This document shows, one piece after another, positions 28,814 through 38,110 of a stretch of DNA of 64,000 nt. Source of the DNA: an uncultured Succiniclasticum sp. (lineage in GTDB: Bacteria > Bacillota > Negativicutes > Acidaminococcales > Acidaminococcaceae); NCBI GenBank assembly GCA_902801365.1, contig CADCHY010000002.1, positions 56,553 to 120,552 of the forward strand, read 5' to 3'. Numbering within the stretch: position 1 is the stretch's first letter; the number at the start of each line of letters is the position of its first letter. Under the pieces are notes generated by a model that had not been told where the DNA came from, made no database searches, and was given only the letters and a program-made list of their open reading frames with translations. A program made the translations under genes and the position numbers.

Positions 28814-29597
28814 CTTCATCCTCCCCTAAGTACGCCTTGATGACCCGCTCGTTGTTCTGGATGGCAGCCGGGTCGCCGGTAGCGATAGTGGTGCCGAAGT
28901 CCAGTACATAGATGCGGTTGGAAATCTCCATGACCAGGTCCATATGGTGTTCTATCATGAAGATGGTCAGGTTGAAACGGTCACGGATCTGACGGATAAA
29001 TTCTGTCAGTTCTGCTGTTTCTTTCGGGTTCATGCCTGCTGCCGGTTCGTCCAGCAACAGAAGTTTCGGCTCCGTGGCCAGAGCTCTTACAATTTCCAGA
29101 TACCGCTGCTTGCCGTAAGGCAGGCTGCTGGCTTTTTCATTCCGCACGTCCCACAGGTTTACTTCTTTTAATAAACGTTCCACATCGGCCCGCATGGCTT
29201 CTTCTTCTTTTTTGTAGCCGGGCAGGCGGAACGTGGCTGCCAGGAAATTGGATTCCAGATGCAGATGCTTGGCAATAAGCACATTCTCATACACGCTCAG
29301 GTCTTTAAACAGACGGATATTCTGGAAGGTGCGGGCAATGCCCAGCTGTGCAATCTCGCTGGGTTTCCTTCCGGTGATGTCAATTTCTTTTCCTTCTGCC
29401 GGGGAATAGATGACGCGCCCTTTGGTAGGCGTGTACACGCCGGTGATATCGTTAAAGGCCGTGGTCTTGCCGGCGCCGTTAGGACCTATAAGGGCAATGA
29501 TTTCGTGCTCTTTGACTACAATGTTCAAATCATTGACGGCAATAACGCCGCCAAACTGCATGGTTACATGCTCGGTACGCAATACAGTCCGGATCAT
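28806..29597 (-). CDS. livG: Branched-chain amino-acid ABC transporter, ATP-binding protein LivG
   Basis: 263 residues. Walker A GPNGAGKTT (about 38-46), the LivG-typical IARTFQNIRLFKDLSVYENV stretch, Walker B LLLLDEPAAGMNP, and MIEHHMDLVMEISNRIYVLDFG. Second ATPase of the liv importer. Its ATG overlaps the livM TGA by four bases. Confidence 0.96.
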   Translation of the reverse strand: MIRTVLRTEHVTMQFGGVIAVNDLNIVVKEHEIIALIGPNGAGKTTAFNDITGVYTPTKGRVIYSPAEGKEIDITGRKPSEIAQLGIARTFQNIRLFKDLSVYENVLIAKHLHLESNFLAATFRLPGYKKEEEAMRADVERLLKEVNLWDVRNEKASSLPYGKQRYLEIVRALATEPKLLLLDEPAAGMNPKETAELTEFIRQIRDRFNLTIFMIEHHMDLVMEISNRIYVLDFGTTIATGDPAAIQNNERVIKAYLGEDEDA

Positions 29598-30664
29598 TTA
29601 CCCTGCACCCCCTTTTTACGGAAGCCTGACAGCGGGTGCTTCACAAAGCTGATGATTTTTTCCCAGGTCAGTTCGTTGGTGCCCATGATGCCGCGACGCC
29701 AGAACAGTACGCAGACCATCAGCAGGATGGAGAACACCACCATGCGCAGGCCCGGACGGAACAGGGGGATAGCTATGCCCATAAGCTCCATCGGTTCGTC
29801 AAAAAGACGCAGGTATTCCAGGCCCGCAGTGACGATGATGGCGCCGAACATACTTCCGGTGACGGAACCCATACCGCCCAGCACGATGATCAGCAGGAAA
29901 TTGTAAGTTAATGTAAATAAGAAGTTTTTGGGATCTACGGTACCCAGCAGAGCGCCGTACAGACCACCGCCGATGCCGGCAAAGAAAGCACTGACCATAA
30001 AGGCCAGGTTCTTATGATAGAACAGGCTGATACCCATGGCTTCCGCCGCAATCTCATCTTCCCGGATAGCCTTGAAAGCCCGTCCGTAGGAAGAGTTCAG
30101 CAACAACGTGATAAGCACATAGGAGATGGCTGCGGCCATAAAAATGTACCGTACATCGTTCAGGGGCGGGATGTTCTTGATGCCCAGAGCCCCATTGGTA
30201 ATGCTGGTTGCGTTGGTGATAACGATGCGGATGATCTCAGAAAATCCCAGTGTGGCAATAGCCAGATAGTCACCCCTGAGCCGTAAGACCGGGGTACCGA
30301 TGATGCCGGCCACAAAGGCCGCCAGCACGCCGCCTAAAATCAGTGCCATCCACAGGGGCATATACACATTGACAAGGTGGGGGTTCATGGGGACGGCGTA
30401 AAATACGTCCGCCCGCAGTTCCACTGGCACCGTGAAGATGCCAACCATATAGGCGCCGATGGCCATAAAACCGGCCTGGCCCAGAGAGAACTGACCGGCA
30501 AACCCGTTGGTCACGTTCATGGACAGCCCGATGATGGCGTAAACGAGGCACAGATTGATAATCCGCCGCACATAGGAGTTAACTTCCGCCTGAACAAAGC
30601 ATGCCACACCGAAAAGAATGACGAGGGCGGCAATGGTGAGCATGATATTTCGTTTGTTATTCAT
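29594..30664 (-). CDS. livM: Branched-chain amino-acid ABC transporter permease LivM
   Basis: 356 residues, with about nine or ten hydrophobic segments. The family motif is seen in NGFAGQFSLGQAGFMAIGAY and in RGDYLAIATLGFSEI. It pairs with LivH to form the membrane channel. It begins two bases after the livH stop and ends in a 4-base overlap with livG. The C-terminal 30 residues are charged and probably cytoplasmic. Confidence 0.95.
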   Translation of the reverse strand: MNNKRNIMLTIAALVILFGVACFVQAEVNSYVRRIINLCLVYAIIGLSMNVTNGFAGQFSLGQAGFMAIGAYMVGIFTVPVELRADVFYAVPMNPHLVNVYMPLWMALILGGVLAAFVAGIIGTPVLRLRGDYLAIATLGFSEIIRIVITNATSITNGALGIKNIPPLNDVRYIFMAAAISYVLITLLLNSSYGRAFKAIREDEIAAEAMGISLFYHKNLAFMVSAFFAGIGGGLYGALLGTVDPKNFLFTLTYNFLLIIVLGGMGSVTGSMFGAIIVTAGLEYLRLFDEPMELMGIAIPLFRPGLRMVVFSILLMVCVLFWRRGIMGTNELTWEKIISFVKHPLSGFRKKGVQGK

Positions 30665-30666
30665 GA

Positions 30667-31587
30667 TTACACCTTCTCCGTCATTTTCTCGCCTAATAAC
30701 CCGGTGGGTTTATAGAATAAAATCAAAAGCAGCATGATGAAAGCAAAGGCGTCCCGGTAGCCGGAGAACTGGGGGAAGAAAGCCACTATCAGAATTTCGC
30801 CCAAACCCAGGATGAAGCCGCCGATAACTGCGCCTTTGATGTTACCGATACCGCCCACCACCGCTGCAATGAAGCATTTCAGGCCCGGCATGACACCCAG
30901 ATACGGGGTAATACCCGGGTAACGGATACCCCACATAATGGCGCCGATAGCAGCCAGAGCAGAGCCTATGGCAAAGGTGATGGAGATGATGTTGTCGATG
31001 TTGACACCCATGACCCGGGCAATTTCATAGTCCTTGGACACAGCCCGCATGGCCATGCCGGTCTTGGTATGGTTGACGATGTGCAGCAACAGGAACAGGC
31101 AGGCCAATGTTACGACCGGAATAAACAGGCAGATAGCCTGGACCTGGATGCCATTGAGATCAATCATACTGGACAGAAAAGGAATGTCCGGAAAATGCAG
31201 GGGACGTCCGCTGAAAAGATAGTTAGCCAGATTCTCCAGCAGGAAAGAGGCGCCGATAGCCGAGATCAGCACGGAGTTTTTCGGCGCGTCCCGCAGGGGA
31301 CGGTAGGCTGAACGTTCTATAATCACCCCAAGCAGGGCTGTAGCAGCAATTGTTAAGATAAAGGTAAGATACCAGGGAATATGGAATGTCGTAATGCCGA
31401 ACAAGGCAAAATAACAGGCCATCATGACGATATCCGCATGGGCGAAATTAATCATCAGCAGGATGCCGTACACCATGGTATAACCGATGGCGATAAGGGC
31501 ATACAGGCTGCCCAGGGAAATACCGTTCACCATATGCTGGGCAAAACTTACCGCAGTCATGTTGGTTATAGCTTGAAAAAGCTCCAT
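30667..31587 (-). CDS. livH: Branched-chain amino-acid ABC transporter permease LivH
   Basis: 306 residues from the ATG at 31587 (AGGTGG upstream); earlier starts would add a hydrophilic stretch unlike the family. Motifs NGISLGSLYALIAIGYTMVYGI (seen as GISLGSLYALIAIG and YTMVYGIL) and NFAHADIVM are typical, as is VVGGIGNIKGAVIGG near the end. About eight hydrophobic segments. Together with LivM it forms the permease. Confidence 0.95.
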   Translation of the reverse strand: MELFQAITNMTAVSFAQHMVNGISLGSLYALIAIGYTMVYGILLMINFAHADIVMMACYFALFGITTFHIPWYLTFILTIAATALLGVIIERSAYRPLRDAPKNSVLISAIGASFLLENLANYLFSGRPLHFPDIPFLSSMIDLNGIQVQAICLFIPVVTLACLFLLLHIVNHTKTGMAMRAVSKDYEIARVMGVNIDNIISITFAIGSALAAIGAIMWGIRYPGITPYLGVMPGLKCFIAAVVGGIGNIKGAVIGGFILGLGEILIVAFFPQFSGYRDAFAFIMLLLILFYKPTGLLGEKMTEKV

Positions 31588-31683
31588 ATATGTTGCCACC
31601 TCAAACAGAACGGTACGCCGGTTCACACAAATGACTGTCTGACGCCGAAACGCAGGCACGCGGAACCGGTGTACTCAAAAATA

Positions 31684-31712
31684 CCTGCTTCCCCCGCGGG
31701 GAGGGAAGCAGG
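31684..31712 (-). terminator. Attenuating hairpin between livK and livH
   Basis: Stem CCTGCTTCCC / GGGAAGCAGG in the 167-base gap between the binding-protein gene and livH. On the minus strand it is followed by TATTTTTGAG. A weak terminator here would let the binding protein be made in excess over the membrane parts, as is common for such operons. Confidence 0.6.
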
Positions 31713-31754
31713 GCAAAAACGGGAATTAAACTGATAAATTTGTAAGCGAACTGA

Positions 31755-32945
31755 TTATTTTGCTTTCAGATCTTCAGGGTTAACCATGTCAATGAAGCTA
31801 AATTTGCCATCTTTAACAGTCTTGATAACCGCGGACTTGATGGGATCGCCGTCAGCGTTCAGCGTGGTCTTGCCGGTAGTGGTTTCCAGGTCTTTGGTAG
31901 CCGCAATGGCTTCACGGATCTTCACGCTGTCATCTACGCCGGCTTTCTGCATGGCGTTCAGGGCAATCAGGTAGGAGTCGTATGCCAGGGCTGTCAGACC
32001 GCCAGGCTGTTCACCTTTGTATTCCTTGGCATAGGCTTCCAGGAATTTCTTGGCCTCCGGAGTCGCAGCCTTGGTGCTGTCAAATGCGCTGGAGAAAGCC
32101 ACGCCGTCAACTTCCTTGCTGCCAACATTGACAAAGTCCTGGGTTTCCCAGGTGTCGCCGCCCAGGAAGGGGGCTTTGATACCCAGCTGGCGGGCCTGTT
32201 TAATCAGCAGGGCGGATTCGGTGAAATTGCCGGGTGCGAAGATAGCATCCGGGTTCTTGGCTTTCAGGTTGGTGAGCTGCGCGCTGAAGTCTTTGTCGCC
32301 AGTCTGATAGTTGGCAATTTCAACTACGCTGCCTGCGCCGGCCAGTTTTTCAAAGGCTTCTTTGAAGAATTTTGCCAGACCTACAGAGTAGTCATTGGAC
32401 ACTTCCTGTACGATGGCAACTTTCTTTGCGCCTTTCTTGAAAGCATAGTTAGCCATAACGGTACCCTGGAACGGATCGATAAAGCAGGCGCGGAAGTAAT
32501 AGTCGTTACCTTTGGTAACCTGGGGGTTGGTGCAGCTGGTGCCGATAGCCGGAACCTTGCTGTCTTTTACGATGTTACCGGCTGCCATCGCCAGGGAAGA
32601 ACCGTAGGTACCCAGGATTACTTTAACCTTGTCTTTTTCAATTAAGCGCGCTGCTACGTTTGCAGCTTCCGCTTTGTCGGATTTGTTATCGGCAATAACC
32701 AGTTCAATCTTTTTGCCGTTGATTTCAGGATGCAGCTTGTTAGCCAGTTTGATACCGCGGAGTTCCAGTTCACCGCCGGCAGCGTTGTCACCGGTCAGGG
32801 GCAGGAACACGCCGACTTTTACTGCGCCGGCAGCCGCCGGTTTTTTCTCTTCAGCTTTCTTTTTATCTCCGCCGCCGCAGCCGGCCACCAGGCTCAGGGC
32901 TACCGCAGACGCCAGAAAAGCAGATACAAATTTCTTCATTTTCAT
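31755..32945 (-). CDS. livK: Branched-chain amino-acid ABC transporter, substrate-binding lipoprotein
   Basis: 396 residues. The signal ends in LSLVAGC with the lipidated Cys at about position 23, followed by a Gly/Lys/Ala linker. The mature part is a type 1 periplasmic-binding fold (LPLTGDNAAGGELELRGIKLA, in parts; GTYGSSLAMAAGNIVKDS; GDTWETQDFV). It captures the amino acid and hands it to LivHM. Strong ribosome binding site AGGAGG, and a good promoter 100 bases upstream. Amino-acid preference among Leu, Ile, Val or others cannot be read. Confidence 0.93.
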   Translation of the reverse strand: MKMKKFVSAFLASAVALSLVAGCGGGDKKKAEEKKPAAAGAVKVGVFLPLTGDNAAGGELELRGIKLANKLHPEINGKKIELVIADNKSDKAEAANVAARLIEKDKVKVILGTYGSSLAMAAGNIVKDSKVPAIGTSCTNPQVTKGNDYYFRACFIDPFQGTVMANYAFKKGAKKVAIVQEVSNDYSVGLAKFFKEAFEKLAGAGSVVEIANYQTGDKDFSAQLTNLKAKNPDAIFAPGNFTESALLIKQARQLGIKAPFLGGDTWETQDFVNVGSKEVDGVAFSSAFDSTKAATPEAKKFLEAYAKEYKGEQPGGLTALAYDSYLIALNAMQKAGVDDSVKIREAIAATKDLETTTGKTTLNADGDPIKSAVIKTVKDGKFSFIDMVNPEDLKAK

Positions 32946-33046
32946 ACAAAATACTCCTCCTTCAACTTTGGATAACTATCCGGGAGACCCTGAAAAACCG
33001 TCCAAAATATACCAGCTTTATTCAGCGTCTCTTTTGCGATGTCAGT

Positions 33047-33075
33047 ATTATAGCATTTTTCCTTCCTTAAGGCAA
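33047..33075 (-). promoter_or_regulatory. Promoter of the liv operon
   Basis: Minus strand TTGCCT (33075-33070), 17-base spacer, TATAAT (33052-33047). The leader to livK is about 95 bases. In the rest of the 307-base gap (32946-33252) I see nothing further that I can name. Confidence 0.75.
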
Positions 33076-33252
33076 CATTCGTGAAACTGTAATATTACAT
33101 TTACAAATTCTGTGATTTGCTGTTTTTTTCATTTAATGAAACATCCAATATCGTTCGTTGTCCTTTTTTGACAAAAAAAGTTCTCCCACGCAGATACATT
33201 CCGAAAAATGCATTACATACTTGTCCATTGTGGAAGGACACAAAAACTTCCG

Positions 33253-35673
33253 TCACTTTTTAAATATCCGGTTTGCATAATTGACGGCAGCCACTGCGTC
33301 CGGCGCATAACCATCCGCGCCAATGCTGCCTGCATATTCCTGTGTCATGACGGCGCCCCCCACCAGGATATTTGTGTCTGTTTTCCTGCGCAGCGCGTTG
33401 ATCGTATCTTCCATAGCGGCAACGGTAGTAGTCATCAGGGCTGTGAGGCCGACCAGCCGCGCCTGATGTTTTTCTACCGCCTCCACGACCGTTTCGGGAG
33501 ACACGTCTTTTCCCAGATCAACTACATGATAGCCGTAATTCTCCCACAGTACCTTTACGATGTTTTTCCCAATATCGTGGATATCACCTTTCACTACTGC
33601 CAGTACAATGGTATCACCCTGGACCTCATCGGTCTGCCTGCCCTTCTGCATTTGCTTTTTCAGTTCGTCAAAAGCTGCTTTGGCCGCATCCGCAGCCATT
33701 AACAGCTGGGGCAGGAACAGCGTTTTTTTACCGAAGCCCTCGCCTACGGTATTCAACGCCGGAATAATAAACCCGTTGATAATCTCCAGCGGCGTTTTGT
33801 TTTCTCCCAGCAGTTTCTTAGCGGCGCTTCCGCTCCGGTCCGTCAGCCCTTTCACGATAGCATCGTACAGACTGTACTCAGAAACAACTGCTGCTGTTTT
33901 TGTTTTTGGCGCATCGGCATAACGGGCTACAAATTCCTTACAGCCTTTATCGGCCCCGCTGAGGGCACAATAGGCGTGATAAGCTTCCATCATGCGCTCG
34001 CTCTGCGGGTTCATGATGGCAGAGGAAAGCCCCGCAGCCAGAGACATGGCGAAGAAAGCGCTGTTCACTGCATCCCGGTTAGGCAGTCCGAAAGAAATGT
34101 TGGATACCCCCATGACAGTGTGGATACCTTTTGTTTTCAGGGCTTTGATCACCGCCAGATCAATAGCGGAATTGCGGCTGTCAGTGCTCACCGTCAGGGC
34201 CAGCGGATCAATAATGATATCTTTTGCTTTGATGCCGTATTCCGCTGCAGTTTGTATAATTTTATCAGCAATGGCCAGACGGCCTTCTGCCGTATCAGGG
34301 ATGCCGCTTTCATCCAGGCAAAGGCCAACTACAGCTGCGCCGTACTTTTTGGCCAGGGGAAATACCTTCTCCATAGATTCCGGTTTGCCGTTAACAGAGT
34401 TCAGCAGGGGCTTGCCATTGTATAAACGCAACGCCCGTTCCATGGCTTCATAGTTTGAGGTGTCAATTTCCAGCGGCGCCGGTGTGATTGCCTGCAGGGA
34501 AGTCACTGCCTTGCACAGGGTTTCTGCTTCATTTAAACCGGGCAGGCCTGTGTTCACATCCAAAACGTGGGCCCCGTTATCCAGCTGTTCCAGCCCCAGG
34601 CGGCAGATATAATCCATATCCCCGTTACGCAGGGCTTCTTTTAATGCCGGTTTGCCCGTAGGGTTAATCCGTTCCCCGATCAGCACCGGTTCCTTACCAA
34701 AATACACCGGCGCGCCATAACCGGTGACGGCGGTTACGGAATCTCCCTTTTCCGCATTTTTTGTCACCGCTGTTTCGTTCCAGGAAACCGGTTTCATGCC
34801 TTTAGTCCGCTCAGCCACAAGGCGGATATAGCCAGGATCCGTGCCGCAGCAGCCTCCCAGCACCGTGCCGCCTTCCCGGTACACATCAAGCATATAATCC
34901 GCAAACTCTTCCGGTCCGGAAGAGAACACTGTTTTCCCGTCCTTTTCCACCGGCAGCCCAGCATTAGGGTTAGCGATGATGGGCAGAGCGGTAACGCGGC
35001 GGGCACGGGGCAGCAGTTTCGCAACAAGGTCAGGTCCCAGACCGCAGTTAAATCCCACGGCATCTACCCCTAATCCGTCAGCCATCAGCACAGCCGTTTC
35101 CACATCGGCACCATTCAGCAGCTTGCCGTCCTTATCAAACGTAAATGTTACGAAGACAGGCAGACTGCTGTTTTCCTTTGCAGCGAGGATGGCTGACCTG
35201 GCCTCATAGGTATCGCTCATGGTTTCAATCAAAACCATGTCTGCTCCTGCTTTCACGCCGGCACGTACAATTTCTGCGTACAATGAGACCGCCTCTTCAA
35301 ACTGCAGGTCTCCGTAAGGTGCCAGCAGTTTACCGGTTGGACCCAGATCCAGGGCGGCGAACTTTTTTTCTTCCGGCATTTCCGGAACGGAAGCAAACGC
35401 CCGCCTCGCATTTTCGAAAGCTGCCAGCACCACGTTTTCCACAGAATAACCAGATCCCTGCATCTTCAGCGCATTGGCGCCGAACGTGTTGGATTTTAAA
35501 ATATTGGCGCCGGCACGGACATAACTGGCATGAATATCCGCCACAACGTCACCGCGGGTAATGTTCCACACCTCCGGCAGTTCACCGGGCTTTAAGCCGG
35601 CAGCCTGCAGGCGCGTACCCATGGCGCCGTCAAAATATAAAATCTCTTTGCCTAAATAATCAAGGACAGACAT
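33253..35673 (-). CDS. metH: Cobalamin-dependent methionine synthase lacking the activation domain
   Basis: 806 residues against about 1200 for full-length MetH. Order: homocysteine methyltransferase barrel (about 1-290; zinc cysteines in GFNCG and GGCCGTDP), pterin-binding domain (about 315-575; GERINPTGKPALKEAL), B12 cap helices (about 590-670), and the B12-binding domain (about 675-806) with the cobalt-ligand motif DIHDIGKNI. It makes methionine from homocysteine and methyl-tetrahydrofolate. The AdoMet-binding reactivation domain is missing and is supplied by the gene just upstream. Start ATG with GGAGGAATCAGT upstream. Confidence 0.95.
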   Translation of the reverse strand: MSVLDYLGKEILYFDGAMGTRLQAAGLKPGELPEVWNITRGDVVADIHASYVRAGANILKSNTFGANALKMQGSGYSVENVVLAAFENARRAFASVPEMPEEKKFAALDLGPTGKLLAPYGDLQFEEAVSLYAEIVRAGVKAGADMVLIETMSDTYEARSAILAAKENSSLPVFVTFTFDKDGKLLNGADVETAVLMADGLGVDAVGFNCGLGPDLVAKLLPRARRVTALPIIANPNAGLPVEKDGKTVFSSGPEEFADYMLDVYREGGTVLGGCCGTDPGYIRLVAERTKGMKPVSWNETAVTKNAEKGDSVTAVTGYGAPVYFGKEPVLIGERINPTGKPALKEALRNGDMDYICRLGLEQLDNGAHVLDVNTGLPGLNEAETLCKAVTSLQAITPAPLEIDTSNYEAMERALRLYNGKPLLNSVNGKPESMEKVFPLAKKYGAAVVGLCLDESGIPDTAEGRLAIADKIIQTAAEYGIKAKDIIIDPLALTVSTDSRNSAIDLAVIKALKTKGIHTVMGVSNISFGLPNRDAVNSAFFAMSLAAGLSSAIMNPQSERMMEAYHAYCALSGADKGCKEFVARYADAPKTKTAAVVSEYSLYDAIVKGLTDRSGSAAKKLLGENKTPLEIINGFIIPALNTVGEGFGKKTLFLPQLLMAADAAKAAFDELKKQMQKGRQTDEVQGDTIVLAVVKGDIHDIGKNIVKVLWENYGYHVVDLGKDVSPETVVEAVEKHQARLVGLTALMTTTVAAMEDTINALRRKTDTNILVGGAVMTQEYAGSIGADGYAPDAVAAVNYANRIFKK

Positions 35674-35764
35674 ACTGATTCCTCCTCACAGGATTAGTAA
35701 GGAATTGTTTGTTAATTCTTCATTAGGTGACAATAGCTCACGGATTGGATTACAACGTTACAAG

Positions 35765-36538
35765 CTATTTTTTCCTGAACTCGCAGTCTGTTTTACTGCA
35801 TCGCAGACATTTATTCTTAGAATTTGAAAAAAGATTTTGCCTTTCCATTGCCCTTTGATTACAGTTAAACTCTACCCAAGCACTCTCTTCTCTATCTGTT
35901 GCTTCCAGTGTTTCTTCAATCCCGTTGCTTTCCGGGTCTTCCGTAACCGCCATCACAGCTGTCACGGATTTCACTGGCGCCATCATACAGCTTTCTGTTA
36001 ACGTAAGACCAATGGCGTGGGCGCATCCCAACACCGGGAACAGTATTTTCTGTTCCTCCAGGGACCAGTCCCCGTAACCGGGGGAAAAACGCCATTTTAA
36101 ATGCTTTCCTTCCGGAAGGCGTTTCCGAAGTTCCTCACAGCAGTCATCGCAGTATGTTTCGATAAGCGCAGCTGCCACAGCCTGGCCGGCCCCGGCCTCC
36201 GCTACGCTGGTCAGCGCCATACGCCGCAATGCAATATCCACCCCGCTCCCCAGCGTCGCCCCAAACAGGAACAGTTCCCTTGCTTTTCCCACATACCGGG
36301 CCAGGTCCTTACTGTGGAATACCGTACCATTGTCCAGCAATACAAGGGAAGGAACAGTACCCTCCTCTTCGCTTTCGATACGACATTCAAACCGTTTCAT
36401 CGTAAACCTGGGCTGCAGTTCACTTTTCAGTTTCTGATATGCTGCATCCAGTAACGTATCCGCAGATTTATCATCACTCTGCGCACAGAAGTAGCGAAGG
36501 GCTTCTTTTTTGTTGAATGAAATCATTACATCTGACAT
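35765..36538 (-). CDS. Methionine synthase activation-domain protein (separate polypeptide)
   Basis: 257 residues with the pattern of the MetH AdoMet-binding reactivation domain: LFLFGATLGSGVDIALRR (about 88-105), RFSPGYGDWSLEEQ (about 150-163), a GCAHAIGLTLTESCMMAPVKSVTAV block (about 172-196, given as parts), and a C-terminal CLRCSKTDCEFRKK cysteine cluster. It should reductively methylate inactive cob(II)alamin on the shortened MetH. It sits between metF and metH, 27 bases after metF. No clear ribosome binding site precedes its ATG. Confidence 0.88.
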   Translation of the reverse strand: MSDVMISFNKKEALRYFCAQSDDKSADTLLDAAYQKLKSELQPRFTMKRFECRIESEEEGTVPSLVLLDNGTVFHSKDLARYVGKARELFLFGATLGSGVDIALRRMALTSVAEAGAGQAVAAALIETYCDDCCEELRKRLPEGKHLKWRFSPGYGDWSLEEQKILFPVLGCAHAIGLTLTESCMMAPVKSVTAVMAVTEDPESNGIEETLEATDREESAWVEFNCNQRAMERQNLFSNSKNKCLRCSKTDCEFRKK

Positions 36539-36565
36539 AGTATTAAACGTTATGTTGCAGGAAAA

Positions 36566-37426
36566 TTATTTTACAATGCTGGAAAGATTAGACAATATTC
36601 CGCCAATAATCTCCGGCCTGTTCATGGTATAGATGTGCACGTCCATAAACCCGTTGGCCAGAAGATCCAGCACCTGGGCCGTGGCATAGTTGATCCCCGC
36701 CTGCTTCATCGCCTCCGGATCATCCCCGTACTTTTCCACAATAGCCCGGAAACGCAACGGCAACTTGGTACCGCTCAGCTTACAGATATGCTGAATCTGC
36801 TTCGCATTGGTGACAGGCATGACACCCGGCACCACCGGCACCGTAATACCGTGGGCCAGCAGCCGGTACATATAATTGTACATCACATCATTGTCGAAGA
36901 ACATCTGGGTCACCAGAAACTCCACGCCGCTGTCTACTTTAATTTTCAGTTTTTCAATATCATCGTTCAGTCCAGTGCTTTCAGGGTGACCTTCCGGGTA
37001 GCAGGCGCCGCCAACGCAGAAATCCCCAAAAAATTTGATTTTCTTTGCCAAATCGCTGGCATGTTTGTACTCTGCATGCTCCAGTGTCATCCCGTCCGGC
37101 AAGTCGCCACGCAGCGCCAGAATATTATCTATGCCCTTATCCCGCAGCTGCCCCAGCACCGTTTCAATCCGCTGCTCATCCGCGTTGATGCAGGTCAGGT
37201 GAGCCATGGAAGGCACACCGCAGTTGTGAACCTCCGCAGCAACAGCAACCGCTTCTCCGGCATTGGAGCCGCCGGCTCCGTAGGTCACGCTGATAAATGA
37301 CGGTTTCTGCTGCGCAATGGTATCAACGATTTCCAGCGCGTTGGCCAGCTGGCTTCCCTGTTTCGGCGGAAACAGTTCGCAGGATACACCCGGTTTCGTT
37401 CCTTTTAAGAGATTTATGATCTTCAT
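36566..37426 (-). CDS. metF: Methylenetetrahydrofolate reductase
   Basis: 286 residues, a full-length MTHFR barrel. ELFPPKQGSQ near residue 18 contains the catalytic Glu region; VTYGAGGSNAGEAV, NILALRGDLPDG and TQMFFDN are family blocks. It reduces 5,10-methylene-THF to 5-methyl-THF with reduced flavin, feeding MetH. First gene of the metF-activation-metH operon. The start ATG is preceded by AGAGGGGCAGCACG. I see no SAM or cobalamin riboswitch in the 237 bases upstream. Confidence 0.96.
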   Translation of the reverse strand: MKIINLLKGTKPGVSCELFPPKQGSQLANALEIVDTIAQQKPSFISVTYGAGGSNAGEAVAVAAEVHNCGVPSMAHLTCINADEQRIETVLGQLRDKGIDNILALRGDLPDGMTLEHAEYKHASDLAKKIKFFGDFCVGGACYPEGHPESTGLNDDIEKLKIKVDSGVEFLVTQMFFDNDVMYNYMYRLLAHGITVPVVPGVMPVTNAKQIQHICKLSGTKLPLRFRAIVEKYGDDPEAMKQAGINYATAQVLDLLANGFMDVHIYTMNRPEIIGGILSNLSSIVK

Positions 37427-37584
37427 CGTGCTGCCCCTCTTTCTGTAACCATAGTTTGCAGTGATATCATTACAATTTTAGCAGAAAGCTTATTTTTTTT
37501 CGAATAACTGTATAAGATATTTTTCTAAAAATAAAATTTGTTAACGAACTGTATCAAATATAACACCTTTCAGGCATAAAAAAA

Positions 37585-37639
37585 TGCCGGACTTACCGTT
37601 CCCACGACATTTCTGTAAGGAAAACAGTTCAGTCCGGCA
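37585..37639 (-). terminator. Terminator of the DUF3100 operon
   Basis: TGCCGGACT / AGTCCGGCA with a long loop, which holds a smaller CTTAC/GTAAG pairing. On the minus strand it is followed by TTTTTTT. It lies 24 bases past the stop of the small membrane protein gene. Confidence 0.75.
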
Positions 37640-37663
37640 CTCTGTTTCAGCCAACTAAGATTA

Positions 37664-38110
37664 TCAGATCTGACCAATCGCTTTCAGGATCAGCTGGGCG
37701 ATGATGGCGGAGCCGATATAAGTACCGACGAATACCACACAGCTTACCACAACGATACGCCAGCTGCTTTCCGCAAATACGTCAAGGTCTTTGCAGATAG
37801 CGACGCCGGCATAGGCCAGGATTGGAGTACACAGCTGCATAAAACCGACCTTGGATACCGCTGCCGAGATGGCAGCCGCGCAAGGCACTCCGGGAACGGT
37901 CAGGATACATCCGATGGTTACCACATAGGCAACGCCGGGGATGCCGCCGGGAATCACTTTGCCCAGCCAGATGCCCAAAAAGGCCAGGGCGATCAGGAAC
38001 AGCATACCGGGAATGGCTTCCACAAAACCGTTTTTCGTTCCCACTACGTTAGCTACTAATGAAAGGAAGCCGCAAATCAATAAAACACCCAAGGTTTCAC
38101 TCATCTTCAT
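37664..38110 (-). CDS. Small integral membrane protein partnering the DUF3100 protein
   Basis: 148 residues with four or five hydrophobic segments covering most of the chain (about 6-24, 34-50, 58-76, 90-107, 120-145). Gly/Pro-rich turns (VIPGGIPGVAY, TVPGVPCAAAIS) suggest a channel or transporter subunit. I do not recognise a named family. Its ATG overlaps the TGA of the DUF3100 gene by four bases, so the two proteins are made together and likely form one complex. Confidence 0.75.
   Translation of the reverse strand: MKMSETLGVLLICGFLSLVANVVGTKNGFVEAIPGMLFLIALAFLGIWLGKVIPGGIPGVAYVVTIGCILTVPGVPCAAAISAAVSKVGFMQLCTPILAYAGVAICKDLDVFAESSWRIVVVSCVVFVGTYIGSAIIAQLILKAIGQI

Noticed and set aside
37427..37663. 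SAM or cobalamin riboswitch before metF
   Set aside because: The region is A/T-rich and short after removing the terminator of the DUF3100 operon; no B12 box or SAM motif is seen.
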